The notes beneath the pieces were generated by a model. That model worked only from the letters and a program-made list of their open reading frames with translations, made no database searches and was not told where the DNA came from. The translations under genes were made by a program, and so were the position numbers. Source: Epinephelus fuscoguttatus (taxonomy: Eukaryota > Chordata > Actinopteri > Perciformes > Serranidae). From it: DNA of 64,000 bases. The stretch lies in assembly GCF_011397635.1 (NCBI RefSeq), contig NC_064763.1, positions 24,813,437 to 24,877,436 of the forward strand, written 5' to 3'. Within the stretch, counting starts at the first letter, position 1. Each line of letters starts with the position of its first letter. Positions 1 to 10,641 of the stretch are shown piece after piece.

Positions 1-856
1 TTATAGGGAGGGTATCTTATTCTTTAGTGGGTACGTTATTTTCTCTAGAGGTATGTAACTATTCACTTCTGAGAGTCACAGCTATCCAACAGGCAATGGG
101 AGATCTGACACTGCAAAACATTTTCGGCAATAGACAATAGGATTTCTTTAAGCTTGATGAAATAGCTATGTCTGATATTAGAATTTAAGAGGTTGCCCAA
201 AAGGCATACCTCCAGATCCACTGGGAAAGTGACAGCGTCCCCCACAAAACCTATGCCCTTGTTACAATGTTAGCTTCCTCACCCTTTGAACCAGCTTCAC
301 TTTATCAACACTTTAATACTGAAAGACACTGAAATGACACTGAACTCAATCTGCATTGGGAGCACTTTTACTTTTAGGCCTCACTGATAGATAATAGTCC
401 CACTGCTGTGTTTTTACTTAAGGAGGAATCTGATTGCAGGACTTTTCCTTGGAGTGGACCAAAAGTTTCCATTTTTATTTAATTAAGCAGTTAGTTTTTC
501 CACCACAGCCTTATGGTAATATTAAAACTGTGCCAAGTCTGACCATTTTATGGAGTTTCATAGCAGTTATAGCACTTTTATTGTCTGATTTAACCATTTA
601 AAGTAGTTGTTCCTCCAGGATATGTCTGAAATACAGCTGAATGTGATCAAAAGTTACAGTGATAGTTGATTATCTTGACAGGACATAAAGCATATCTCCA
701 TAAGAAGTGTGTTTATGAGCACCAACAGGCCTCCCTCAGCTCTCCAGAGGCACCACAGAGGAGAAAGTATAAACCCAGAGGTCGGAGCAGCACCATTAGT
801 TAATCGCAGCGGCCTAATTATATCCCCTGGTAAATAAACAGCATTGTTTCACTCAC
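1..856 (-). other. ltbp3: ltbp3 intron 1 (partial)
   Basis: This is non-coding sequence following the splice donor of the ltbp3 first coding exon; in transcript order it runs leftward and off the window. I see no second ltbp3 exon here: no cysteine-rich EGF-like or TB-domain reading frame is visible. The next exon must therefore lie beyond position 1. Confidence 0.7.
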
Positions 857-1094
857 CGACCCTGAAGCCCTGTCCGATGAGTGTGTCGGCCGCCTGCCCG
901 TTCTCCGCTATCAGCGTGGTGTTGTTGCCCTGCTCGCAGGTATCCTGACACTGTCCCTTCAGGCAGATCCGCTTGCAGATGAGAGGAGCGATGACCACCT
1001 TGAAGCGCTCCCGTGTGGAGGAGCGCTCCGTGCACCACACCAGCCTGTGGACGCTCAGCCAGATGACAAGCAGATGGGAGATCAGAGTGGGCAT
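857..1094 (-). CDS. ltbp3: Latent TGF-beta binding protein 3, first coding exon (partial gene)
   Basis: LTBP3 is a secreted extracellular-matrix protein that binds latent TGF-beta and helps its secretion and storage. This exon gives the first 79 residues. A hydrophobic signal peptide (about residues 1-21, [20 protein letters not shown]) is followed by the conserved N-terminal block [19 protein letters not shown] and then by [10 protein letters not shown] recognise this pattern from vertebrate LTBP3, where it lies just before the first EGF-like domain. Cysteines are at 40, 44, 49 and 53, and overlapping N-glycosylation sequons at 57-60. The exon ends at a consensus donor (G|GTGAGT, 851-856) in phase 1. 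I chose the ATG at 1092-1094 because the frame is open upstream only to a stop with no other ATG; a GTG five codons earlier is not a credible vertebrate start. All later exons are off the left edge. LTBP1 is the main alternative, but the residues fit LTBP3 better. Confidence 0.9.
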
Positions 1095-1700
1095 CCTGGC
1101 ATCCTTCACTGCCCTCCACAGAGACCCGGGGACATTAAATCACAAAGCTGGCGGCTTCAGCTCCAGATCAGAGGCGCCTGCTTTGTTAACCGAGGCAGAT
1201 TTTTGACGTCTCATACGGCGGAGAAAAAAAAGCGCGTCCTCCCCTCCTGTTTTCTCCTTAAGGGAAAAAAAAATCACTTCCCTCGCGTTCCCAAGTGATC
1301 CGTCTGCAAAACCGACACGTCTGACATCTTTAAGAAGTTTCTTGTTGCCCTTGTTGCTGTGAGATTGAAAAGTTGCCCTCGCTTTTTGTCGCTCTTCCTT
1401 CTTCTTCTCCTTCTCCTTCTCGCCCTGTTGCTTTGGAGAGTTGGAGAGAGTGCGTATGTGGGTTTAGGAGAGAAAGAAGGGAGGAGAGGGAGGAGAGGAG
1501 AAGGGGTGAGCCAACCCTCTCTGGAGAAACCTGGCAGCGGGCCAGCCAGGCGGTGCAGGAGCAAAGCTGAAAGTGGTTTCCTTGTTGGTTATTTCTCCCT
1601 AACACCCCCTCCTCTGCTCTCTCCTCCTCTCCTCTCCTCTGCCGCCCCCGCACAGACCCCTCTGTGCAAATCATAGCTGCACAGCTGTGTGTGTCACTCT
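1095..1700 (-). promoter_or_regulatory. ltbp3: Probable 5' UTR and promoter region of ltbp3
   Basis: Upstream (minus-strand sense) of the ltbp3 start lies a GC-richer stretch than its surroundings. It has strong purine/pyrimidine strand bias: CTT/CCT-rich tracts at about 1390-1425 and 1600-1650, and GGA-rich tracts at 1475-1510. Such tracts are common in TATA-less vertebrate promoters. No clear TATA box is seen and the transcription start cannot be placed. Several open frames here are products of the repeated trinucleotides, not genes. Confidence 0.45.
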
Positions 1701-1969
1701 GAGAATAAAAAAAATACTGACATGTAATATATCGTACTTTTATGTTTGGGTAGTTCCTGATTTATAAAGGTATTAAAATGAGCCCGTGACTATGGACACT
1801 GATCAGTCAGCAACCCCTCTTTACTAATGACTGCCCCTGGACTTAGGGACCTGCATCATCTCTGTATTACTTATTAGAAAATATATTGTTTTATTTGTTT
1901 GATCAGCTCAGTGTTGACACCCAACCTCATCTATAACTTAAATATAACTATAACACGTCAATCAAAAGA

Positions 1970-2516
1970 AGTCTTTAAAGTTTCAGGCTTCAGAAGTGGC
2001 ACCAAGTCATAGTTTTGCAAGTCACAAGTAAGTCTCAAGTCCTAAATTGAGCATAGTTAGTTCAGACAGGACACAAAGTCAAGCTCAGCTCATATCCCAG
2101 CTAAATCAGCTGATCACAAACAACAGCTGATTGATGGAAGGGAGTCAGCTGATAGATCACATGATTCCTTTCTATGCAACCAATTGGCGAATCTCATTCA
2201 GGGTGCCCTGTTTAAACTGCTCTGGCCTACATGGAAGGGCAGGGAGGATTGCTCTATTTGCCACAGTCTTTCCTCGTAGGTGCAAGGAAGGGCAGAGAGG
2301 CCCCAGATCAGAGCCATACCATCAACTACTGGAAATAAATTTTTGTTTGACTAAAGTGGTCCTGACTGTAACATGTTTAAGTTAATGGGGTTTTTTTTTA
2401 AATCACGTTATTATTGTTTGCTCAGAAAGATGAGGTGAATCACAGAGCAATGAGTTCCACTAAATACCACATGCAGTTATAATTAGCAAAGTGAGTTACA
2501 GTGCCTCCTGCATCTA
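1970..2516. repeat. Interspersed repeat, left part, interrupted by Tc1
   Basis: The stretch starts with sequence rich in CAAGTC/AAGTCTC motifs (1980-2050). It then has a block (2210-2340) that recurs at 4250-4505, and a block (2370-2516) that recurs at 25145-25275. The last block is cut at 2515/2516 by the Tc1 insertion and resumes at 4147. The family is unknown to me; it is evidently multicopy in this genome. Confidence 0.65.
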
Positions 2517-2801
2517 CACTGAACAAAAATATAAACGCACCACTTTTGTTTTTGCTCCCATTTTTCATGAGCTGAACTCAAAGATCTAAAACATTTTCTA
2601 TCCACACTAAAGACCATTTCCTCACAAATATTGTTCACAAATCTGTCTAAATCTGTGTTAGTGAGCACTTCTCCTTTGCCGAGATAATCCATCCCACCTC
2701 ACAGGTGTGGCATATCAAGATGCTGATTAGACAGCATGAATATTGCACAGGTGTGCCTTAGGCTGGCCACAATAAAAGGCCACTCTGAAATGTGCAGTTT
2801 T
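2517..2801 (+). repeat. Tc1 left terminal inverted repeat
   Basis: Matches the reverse complement of 3860-4144 almost perfectly over 285 bp. A short open frame read from each arm on opposite strands is identical, which independently shows the symmetry. Confidence 0.95.
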
Positions 2802-2814
2802 ATCACACCGCACA

Positions 2815-3829
2815 ATGCCACAGATGTCGCAAGTTTTGAGGGAGCGTGCAATTGGCATGCTGATTGCAGGAATGTCCACCAGAGCTGTTGCCTGTGAATT
2901 GAATGTTCATTTCTCTACCATAAGCCATCTCCAAAGGCAGTTTCAGACAGTTTGGCAGTACATCCAACCGGCCTCACAACCACAGACCACGTGTAACCAC
3001 ACCAGCCCAGGACCTCCACATCCAGCATGTTCACCTCCAAGATCGTCTGAGACCAGCCACCCGGACAGCTGCTGCAACAATTGGTTTGCATAACCAAAGA
3101 ATTTCTGCACAAACTGTCAGAAACCGTCTCAGGGAAGCTCATCTGCATGCTCGTCGTCCTCATCGGGGTCTCGACCTGACTGCAGTTCGTTGTCGTAACC
3201 AACTTAAGTGGGCAAATGCTCACATTCGATGGCGTCTGGCACGTTGGAGAGGTCTTCTCTTCATGGATGAATCCCAGTTTTCACTGTTCAGGGCAGATGG
3301 CAGACAGCATGTGAGGCGTCGTGTGGGAGGGCGGTTTGCTGATGTCAACGCTGTGGATCGAGTGGCCCATGGTGGCGGTGGGGTTATGGTATGGGCAGGC
3401 GTATGTTATGGACAACGAACACAGGTGCATTTTATTGATGGCATTTTGAATGCACAGAGATATCGTGATGAGATCCTGAGGCCCATTGTTGTGCCATTCA
3501 TCCACGACCATCACCTCATGTTGCAGCATGATAATGCACGGCCCCATGTTGCAAGGATCTGTACACAATTCCTGGAAGCTGAAAACATCCCAGTTCTTGC
3601 ATGGCCAGCATACTCACCGGACATGTCACCCATTGAGCATGTTTGGGATGCTCTGGATCGGCGTATACGACAGCATGTTCCAGTTCCTGCCAATATCCAG
3701 CAACTTCGTGCAGCCATTGAAGAGGAGTGGACCAACATTCCACAGGCCACAATCAACAACCTGATCAACTCTATGCGAAGGAGATGCGTTGCACTGCGTG
3801 AGGCAAATGGTGGTCACACCAGATACTGA
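2815..3829 (+). pseudogene. Tc1 transposase, frameshifted
   Basis: A Tc1-family transposase cuts and pastes the element by binding its inverted repeats. The N-terminal part is open from the ATG at 2815 (MPQMSQVLRERAIGM..., with a helix-turn-helix pattern to about 2943). The rest continues in the +1 frame and is open through the stop at 3829. The frame changes between about 2938 and 2950, best explained as one extra base near 2939. The catalytic domain is otherwise whole: first Asp in FMDESQF, second Asp in HDNARPH, Glu in PIEHVWD, with 34 residues between the last two (DD34E). The C-terminus ends GGHTRY as expected. Because of the frameshift this copy probably makes no active enzyme, although its ends could still be mobilised by a source elsewhere. 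Confidence 0.92.
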
Positions 3830-3859
3830 CTGGTTTTCTGACCCCCCCCCCAATAAAGC

Positions 3860-4144
3860 AAAACTGCACATTTCAGAGTGACCTTTTATTGTAGCCAGCC
3901 TAAGGCACACCTGTGCAATATTCATGCTGTCTAATCAGCATCTTGATATGCCACACCTGTGAGGTGGGATGGATTATCTCGGCAAAGGAGAAGTGCTCAC
4001 TAACACAGATTTAGACAGATTTGTGAACAATATTTGTGAGGAAATGGTCTTTAGTGTGGATAGAAAATGTTTTAGATCTTTGAGTTCAGCTCATGAAAAA
4101 TGGGAGCAAAAACAAAAGTGGTGCGTTTATATTTTTGTTCAGTG
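3860..4144 (-). repeat. Tc1 right terminal inverted repeat
   Basis: Reverse complement of 2517-2801. It starts just after the C-rich run and AATAAAG following the transposase stop, and ends at the TA at 4145-4146. Confidence 0.95.
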
Positions 4145-4146
4145 TA

Positions 4147-4540
4147 ATTAACAGCAAGGAGGTAGTGTTTTTTAAAGATGAAATAAAGTTTAAAAACTGA
4201 ACTAAGAAAAGAAGAATCTGGTAACTCTAGTTTTATGGCTCACTTTGGCGCCCTATTTAAACTGCTTTAGCCTGCCTACTTTTGCTGCTTCCTCTGCAAG
4301 CCACTTTGCAACCCGCCTCCACCCCAGCTCCTCCTTTTTATGTTGTTGATGCTGCTCTGTTCCATCCCGGGGGTCTTTGCTGCTGCTCTTCCTGCCTTAG
4401 GCTTTCCATGTAGGCGCATGGAAGGGCAGGGATGTTTGCTCTTTTTGCCACAGGCTTTCCTCATTTGCATGTGGAAGGGCAGAGAGGTGTGCTCTCGCAA
4501 GTGGAAATAAAGTTTTCTTTGAGTAAAGTGTTTGTGACTG
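4147..4540. repeat. Interspersed repeat, right part after Tc1, plus second copy of a flanking block
   Basis: Positions 4147-4250 continue the repeat interrupted at 2516; the same uninterrupted sequence is at about 25280-25385. Positions 4250-4505 then repeat the block at 2210-2340: both carry CCCT(G/A)TTTAAACTGCT, a tandem AAGGGCAG motif, and end in GGAAATAAA followed by TTGA(C/G)TAAAGTG. The repeat unit therefore has an internal duplication on both sides of the transposon. Confidence 0.65.
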
Positions 4541-5700
4541 AACTTTGGGTTTTGAGACTAAACAATTCATTACGTCTTCACATAGTTTAACGGCACTTAA
4601 ACAACAGAGTGATAATATATTCAATTTGCAAAAATCATCAATGCCTTTTAAAATTTTGATGTATTTGTTAAAAAAGTTTGGAAGTTGATGCGTTTCTTAC
4701 TGTAATGTTCAATCTGCATGTTTTGCGTACTGGAATTTGTTTATTGTTGACTATCATGCAGTTTTTGTGTGTGAACTAAATTATCTTCAATATTTTTGCA
4801 ACTGGGGCTCAGAAAAGTAACGTTAGTTTTTCATGGTTCTCTCCTGAAATTGACTGGATGTTGCCAGATTGATTTAAACAAAGTGAATCATCTGGGGAAT
4901 TTAGTGTTGACTTGCTGGGATTGAATAATGTTAGCTGATTCAGGAAATTAAGGAAAATTAACTAATTTGCGGCACACTTTTTCAATAACATACCTTTCAA
5001 TTTTTGGACTGTGGGGAGGGTTTCAAGTATTTTCAAACCAAAAGGTTCAAGTCCAAGTGAAGTTATGAGTCACTTGGTGTTAAAGTTCAGGTCAAGTTGG
5101 AAGTCTTTTTTGCTTATGTTAGGTCTAGTTTTCACATTTGTGACTCAAGTGCAGACCTCTGTCAAAATGTGCAGGCATATTCTGATATGGGTCGTCAGGG
5201 TCATGCTGAGGTCAGCAGTCTCAGGAGTTCCTCCACCTGTATGGATGCAGCTGGGTGGACATCTGGTTTTTGTCTCAGGATGGTTCAACATTCAGAGAAA
5301 AATGTGACATCTGCTCTACAGCTGCACAGACGTGTTTCATGTTGGGATGAGTCCTCAGGTCAGTTTATCTGATATCACTCATCATGTCAGTTTATTGCAA
5401 ATTTCACTCTGATGTACAAACTGGCAAACCACAAAAATAATTTCTGTTGCCCTATGCAACATGTCAGACGCAATCACCTCTTTTTCCAAATATAGACAAA
5501 AACCTCAACGCCACAATACCAAAATAGAAATACACCAAATTTAAATCAAAAGTTCACCACCAAAATTTAACCTAAATAAAAGTGATAAGCAGTAAAACTT
5601 AGATTCATTTAGATTACCTTCGGGCAGATGATACAGGATGCCCATATTTAAACTGAACCATTTTAAAAATTCATTGGTGCCAACCTCAATTAAGATTTTA
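4541..5700. other. No gene seen; degenerate repeat with AAGTC motifs
   Basis: AT-rich, with no coding pattern that I trust. The part at about 5020-5160 has repeated AAGTC/AAGTT words like those at 1980-2050 and 39420-39510, so it probably belongs to the same old repeat family. Confidence 0.4.
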
Positions 5701-5924
5701 AATAATGTCCCTTGATGCTTAGAGGCTGTGTTGTGTTTTGTTTATGGTGCTCCGTTGTGTGTTGGTGTTATGTGCAATACATGAGTAGCTGATTTGCAAT
5801 ACTATTATGTGTAGAATGTTTATATGTTTTTTTTATATAGTGTATGCTTTTCATTTCTTCTGGAATATTATTGTAAAGCAGCAATGCCTTAGTCCAAGAC
5901 AAATTTCCCTACGAGTAAAATAAA
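5700..5924 (+). mobile_element. 3' tail of a non-LTR retrotransposon (LINE)
   Basis: The stretch ends with AATTTCCCTACGAGTAAAATAAAG and runs straight into short tandem repeats (GTATC). An AATTTCCC...AATAAAG end followed by a microsatellite is the familiar 3' end of teleost L2/Rex-type LINEs. No reverse-transcriptase frame remains. Confidence 0.55.
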
Positions 5925-6487
5925 GTGTATCGTATCGTATCGCATTGTATCACACCATACCGTATCGTATCGCATTGTATCACACCGTATCATATCATAA
6001 CATATTGTATTGTTTCACATCACATTGTATTGCATTGTATCACACCGTATCGTATCATATCGTATCAAATAGAATCGAACTGTATTGTATCGAATCGCAT
6101 CACACCACATAGCACGCCATTGTATCACACTGTATCGCAGTGTATCGTACCGCATCACATCGTATCGTATCGTATCACATCACATCGTATGGCACCGCAT
6201 GCCATTGTATCACACCATACCGTATCAAATAGCATCACATCACATCATATCGTATCATATCATATCCTATCATATCACACCGTATCGTATCACACCGTAT
6301 TGTATCGTATGACACTGCATGCCATCATATCACACCATATCGTATCGTATCGTATCGTATCACATCATATCACATCGCACTGCATTGTATCACACGGTAT
6401 CATCTTGTATCATAGCATAGCGTATCATATCGCATCCTATGGCACTGCATGCCATTGCATCACACCATATTGTATCATGTCACAATG
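5925..6487 (+). repeat. Pentanucleotide satellite (TATCG/TATCA)n
   Basis: About 560 bp of imperfect 5-bp units related to GTATC/GCATC/CACAC. The period of five leaves long open frames by chance (a 187-codon frame of His, Ser, Ile, Tyr and Val), which should not be taken as a gene. It probably grew from the short repeat at the LINE tail just upstream. Confidence 0.92.
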
Positions 6488-7068
6488 AATTAAATCAAAA
6501 GTGAAAGCCTTAATTAAGTGAATAAAACCTAATAGATGTTTTGTTGTTACGGGCGGTCTCAATACTCCATACACTGGTGGTTGGTTTATACTTCAACAAT
6601 GCACCATGAGCTTCCTGTGTGTAAACCTTTTTGCAAAGTTAGTAACTAGTCAGATAAATTTCAATGAAGATTAAAAATGTCCTTCAGAAAGTATAAAAGA
6701 TGTAAATAAAACCATGATGTAATACAGTAAAGAAAACTAATTAACTGAGCAGAACATCTGATGTCATTTCAGCTGAACTGTGCCACTTCCGTCAGCATCA
6801 ACCACACACAACAGTTAAAAATGTGAAGGTCTGGCACAGTTAGGATCACGGGGCCCAGCCATTGTTTGGATTCACGTGAGAAAGGGGTGAAAATGAGAAA
6901 GAGAAAATGAGAGCGAGTTGAGTCACTTCCTCTCCAAAAAGTGAGTGTTTACCTTCAGTCTCTGAGGAAATGACTGCATGTGGCTGCAGAGAGTTCACAG
7001 GCCGCTCTCACATTTCTCTCTGCCTCTGCTACTCGCCATCACTGCATCATCGGCTGCCAAGAAACACA

Positions 7069-7070
<2 letters not shown>
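6488..7070. other. No gene seen
   Basis: Unremarkable AT-rich sequence. I see no exon, RNA gene or repeat that I can name. Confidence 0.4.

Positions 7071-7113
<43 letters not shown>
7071..7113 (+). repeat. (CA)n microsatellite
   Basis: About 21 uninterrupted CA units, ending in CACGCACGCA. Confidence 0.98.
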
Positions 7114-7117
<4 letters not shown>

Positions 7118-7309
7118 GCAGAATGCAAATACATTGTAGGTCACGCATAAACTATCCCCAAGTATTATTATTAGTACAACATAATCACTTCCCTTCTGGA
7201 AGCTGAAACCTTAGCGTCACTCATGACACTAATGACAAACAGTGGACAGAAATAAACAGCTGTATTACACAACCTAAAGATAAAACCAGCTGTCAACACA
7301 GAAAGTATC

Positions 7310-7560
7310 TATCTGATGATGGTAGTGGAAGTATTCATAACTTTTATGTAACCAAAAATATCATTACCACAATGTACTAATACTGTATTACGTATAAAAC
7401 TCTTGCATTCAAAGTTTTATTTGATTAAAAGTACATAAGTAGAACAGCAAAAATTAGGCTACGTAAAGTTTCGAAAGAAAAACAAAAGTACTCAGTATGC
7501 AGCAGAACAGCCCCTGTCAGTGTATTTTAATTTTAACACTATTTTGTTTGAAGCAGTGTT
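7310..7560. repeat. Teleost interspersed repeat with 'aaagtactca..gcag' core
   Basis: Shares words and order with 36930-37165: 'agtattcat/agtatttag', runs of 'aaaagtac', then 'caaaagtactca', 'gcagcagaac' and 'cctgtcagtgt'. Two diverged copies of one non-coding repeat. The family name is not known to me. Confidence 0.55.
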
Positions 7561-8240
7561 TTAAAAATCCTTCCCTGCAAAGTACGGAAGCCCAGAGAGG
7601 CAAGTAAGGATAAAAAATTTGGTGATTCATTTTCTAAAGGCCTTTGCCCATGGAGTCGTTTTTTTTCATCCAACATTGCCACATGTCTAAAAATAAATTC
7701 GACCTTACGTTATGTCATGTAGGCACACTGAGTCCATCAAAATTTTTGAAAGAGGTTCAGTTTTTTGTATTTTTTGCGTCCGTCAGAGCCTTTAGAGACG
7801 TTTGACCAAGAATCAGTGAAGAAAAAGTGGCGGTGGGACACAGCCGCACCAAGACAGAGAGATGGGGTGCACAGAATCCTTTCGTGACTCAGATAACTCA
7901 CATTCAACAGGTCAGACAGTAATATAGTACAGGTGGATGATTAGGAGGATGTGGAGGACAGAGAGGGAGGACAGCTCTGCCCCTTCATGTAGCCGCAATG
8001 CCAAATGAAAGACAGGAAGGGGGTGGTGATTGCCTGACAGGTAACTCCAGTGGAGAGAGGCAAAGGAGGAAATGTGTCTTTTAATTTTGTCACATTTTAC
8101 AAATTTTCACAATAAATAGAACAATACCACGCATCAGAATCAGTGTGCAAGGATTGTGTGTGTAATGATTTTTTTTTTTTTCAGATGACGGATTAAAAAA
8201 AAACATCCGAAAAAAAACTGACTCAGTGTGAAAAGGCCTT
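7561..8240. other. No gene seen
   Basis: Non-coding. It contains A- and T-runs (8170-8215) that look like an old retroposon tail, but nothing is assignable. Confidence 0.35.
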
Positions 8241-9191
8241 AAGTCTGATCTAAATAGTTTTCTGACTTGTGTTTATGACTTAAGAACAAAGGAGGAAAAA
8301 AAAGGTTTGCCCGGATAATCTTTCTTAAGTTCCTTAAAACAAAAAAATCATCTGTGGGACAAGTGGGATTAAAAATGTTTTGCCACGATCACTTCTAAAG
8401 TATCTTTTTTTTCATCTGTGAAAACAGGTGGAAAAAAAGGCAGATAGCAGAGGATTTTTTTTTTTTTTACGTGTTTGTTGTTGTAATACTCATTTTGGCC
8501 ACAAAGGGCTCAAGTGTACCACTACCCCATATTCTAAATAGGGTTAGAAGCATTTATGTGTATGTTTTCTTCTGGGTGAGTTTTAATCTCCCCATGTACT
8601 CTAAACACAAGGTACATATACTGTGTGCAAGCAGGTTATACACCAATCAGACAAAACATTAAAACCACTGACAGGTGAAGTGAATAATTTTGATTATTTT
8701 GTTCCAACGCATTGTTCTGCTGGGAAACCTTTGGTTCTGGCATTCAAGTGGATACCACCACCCACTCAAACACCGTCACAGACCAAGTACCCCCCCTCAT
8801 GGCAACACCACTCCCCAATGGCAGTGGCCCCCCAGCAGGATAAAGCACCATGCCGCAGCCACACTACAAACATTGCTCAGGAATGTCCCAAGAAATGTGA
8901 CAAAGACCTCAAAGTGTCCACCTGGCCTCCAAATTCCCCAAATCCCAATCTGAATGAGCATCTGTGGCACGTGTCATTAACCCACCTCACAACCCACTGG
9001 ACTAAATGGATCTGCCGCCAACGCACTGGTGCCAGACATCCTGTGTCCATGCCTCGCCAGGAGGCCCCACCTCTTATGTAGCATTACATAACTTCCTTAA
9101 CTTAACTTTACTTTCTTTCTAAGTTCCTTAGAAAAATTTCCTCTGTTCTTAAGTCATAAATACAAGAGAGAAAACAATTTAGATCAGACTT
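8241..9191. mobile_element. Inverted-repeat element (MITE-like) with a Tc1 remnant nested inside
   Basis: Positions 8241-8298 (AAGTCTGATCTAAATAGTTT...GACTTAAGAACAAAGGAGG) are the imperfect reverse complement of 9137-9191. The pair bounds about 950 bp. The interior contains a separate decayed Tc1-like piece at 8639-9080. No transposase belonging to the outer element is visible, so it is either non-autonomous or lost its core. Confidence 0.6.
8639..9080 (+). mobile_element. Internally deleted Tc1-like transposon remnant
   Basis: Begins with a terminal repeat, TACACCAATCAGACAAAACA, then ACATTAAAACCACTGACAGG, familiar from a widespread fish Tc1-like family. After about 70 bp it jumps directly to the C-terminal half of the transposase gene: 'ttctgctgggaaacct', 'gcaggataaagcacc' for the second catalytic Asp region, 'ggcctccaaattcccc' and 'aatgagcatctgtgg' for the Glu region. 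The DNA-binding domain, the first catalytic Asp and the right terminal repeat are missing, and the frame is broken. It is a dead element. Confidence 0.8.
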
Positions 9192-10152
9192 AGAAAATGG
9201 ATCAGCAGAATTTTTTTTTTCTCACTTACCTGAGAGGGCTTCCATAGAAAGCAACTACTTTTATCTGTAACAGTAAATACATTTTTTAAAAATGTCAAAT
9301 GCAGTGTAGTTAAAAAAAAAAACGTAATTAGTAGTATAGTACATGATAATTGTATAATTATGTATAATAGTTAGTTACATTCTGCCAATATTTTTCTAAA
9401 GATGACATGTTATTTACCTTCAGCTTGTTTATGAGCATGTTGAGAAACATGTCAATAAGCATGTATATAATAGCTTTCACATTTTAGAGTGCAATTCAAG
9501 AAGTTTTAAGCTCAGAGCAGGTGGACAATATTTTAAGTCTAACCATGGGACCCATTTTCAGCAGTTCGTGAGTGCTTTCTGTCAGATTTCCTTTCTCCTC
9601 TCTGTCTGATGTCATAATTAAAACTGTTGTGACTTGTTTAGATGCACTTTTCCCTCAGCAGCCACAGAGGTTTTTCACTGTGTTATTTTTTCATGAATCA
9701 CAAGCTCGGCACTGTGCGAACTCCCACTGCTGCGTTCAGGGAAATATTGTGTTTATGCACCTTCTGCAGCACTTGCTTCAACTTGATGTCATAACTCCCA
9801 TTTGTGGTCTGTGTTGTTGGGACACGTTTGCAGCCAAGTGAGACTTCAGGTTAACTTTATTTTGTTTTAATGAAAAGAGTGAAATCAATATGTAGGCTCA
9901 TCATTTTTGGATCAACCAGACGTAGTTGGTCCTCACACCCACTGGGTCAGAGTTTTGGAAGTTAAAAAAAAACAAAACTGATGTGTCTTATTCCAATCAG
10001 ATTATCAACATGTAATTTAGCAGGTATTTCTGCAATTCCTGTCCCACCGCAACAACAACAAAGACATGACAGCAATAAGAGCCATAGTCAGGTCTCAGAT
10101 TATGAAATATTTCACAAGCACTGCAATAATTTAGACTTCAGCCAAAAAGATT
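9192..10152. other. No gene seen
   Basis: AT-rich non-coding sequence. An 89-codon open frame near 9572-9841 has no recognisable domain and no splice context. Confidence 0.35.
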
Positions 10153-10641
10153 TAGTATGTCCCAATACATAGTATGCCAGAAATACCAGGATGTTCTACT
10201 GATTTTGTAGTATGCACGCCAGCATGCTTTTCTGGCAATGGACGATACGTCACATCGACTGAGCTGCAAACAGATGACTAGTCGAACAGTAATAATAGGA
10301 ATATTGATTGTTTACTGAACAAAATAATCATAAATATTACAAACAACAAAAGGACATTACTATAAAAATAACAACGACAGAGAACTGCAGATAAAACATT
10401 TTATAATCTTCACTCTGTGCAGTTATAACTTTAAAATCAAGCTACATACATTGCAAAGTAAGAACAGCAGGGCATTCTGGGATGGTCTTTGTCTCTCTGC
10501 CAAACTCCGCAGGTGGTGTTAGTTTAAAGTTATGAGAAAGTAGTTTGTCCTGATTATGTGCATACTGCATGCAACAGTACATACTTTGATAAATAGCTGC
10601 AGTACCTACTAAAAGTAAAAAGTATGTGATTCGGAACATAC
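10153..10641. mobile_element. Possible MITE with short TATGTCCCAAT-type ends
   Basis: The left edge TAGTATGTCCCAATACATAG and the right edge (reverse strand GGTATGTTCCGAATCACATA) are similar for about 14 bp. Several internal AGTATG(C)/GCATACT words are also arranged symmetrically. Non-coding. The repeat type is common in fish; the exact superfamily is uncertain. Confidence 0.45.

Larger units (their letters stand above)
2517..4144 (+). mobile_element. Tc1-like DNA transposon, nearly full length, 1628 bp
   Basis: The element is bounded by inverted repeats of about 285 bp (2517-2801 and 3860-4144). I can find only two mismatches between them, near 2768 and 2780. The ends read CACTGAACAAAAATATAAAC and its complement. 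A TA dinucleotide flanks both sides (2515-2516 and 4145-4146), the standard Tc1/mariner target duplication. The interior holds one transposase gene in plus orientation, broken by a frameshift. Near-identity of the arms indicates recent insertion. Related Tc1 elements occur in many fishes and in lampreys, where horizontal transfer has been proposed; whether this copy belongs to that group needs a database search. Confidence 0.95.

Noticed and set aside
1274-1676. Several overlapping open frames rich in Arg/Glu/Leu/Ser
   Set aside because: Caused by CTT/GGA repeats in the ltbp3 upstream region; they appear on both strands.
5925-6488. 187-codon open frame rich in His, Ser, Ile, Tyr and Val
   Set aside because: Produced by a 5-bp tandem repeat that lacks stop codons; open in more than one frame. 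Not a gene.
7071-7113. CRISPR-like or protein-coding repeat
   Set aside because: Simple CA dinucleotide run; no spacer structure. The same applies to 18972-19036 and 41464-41507.
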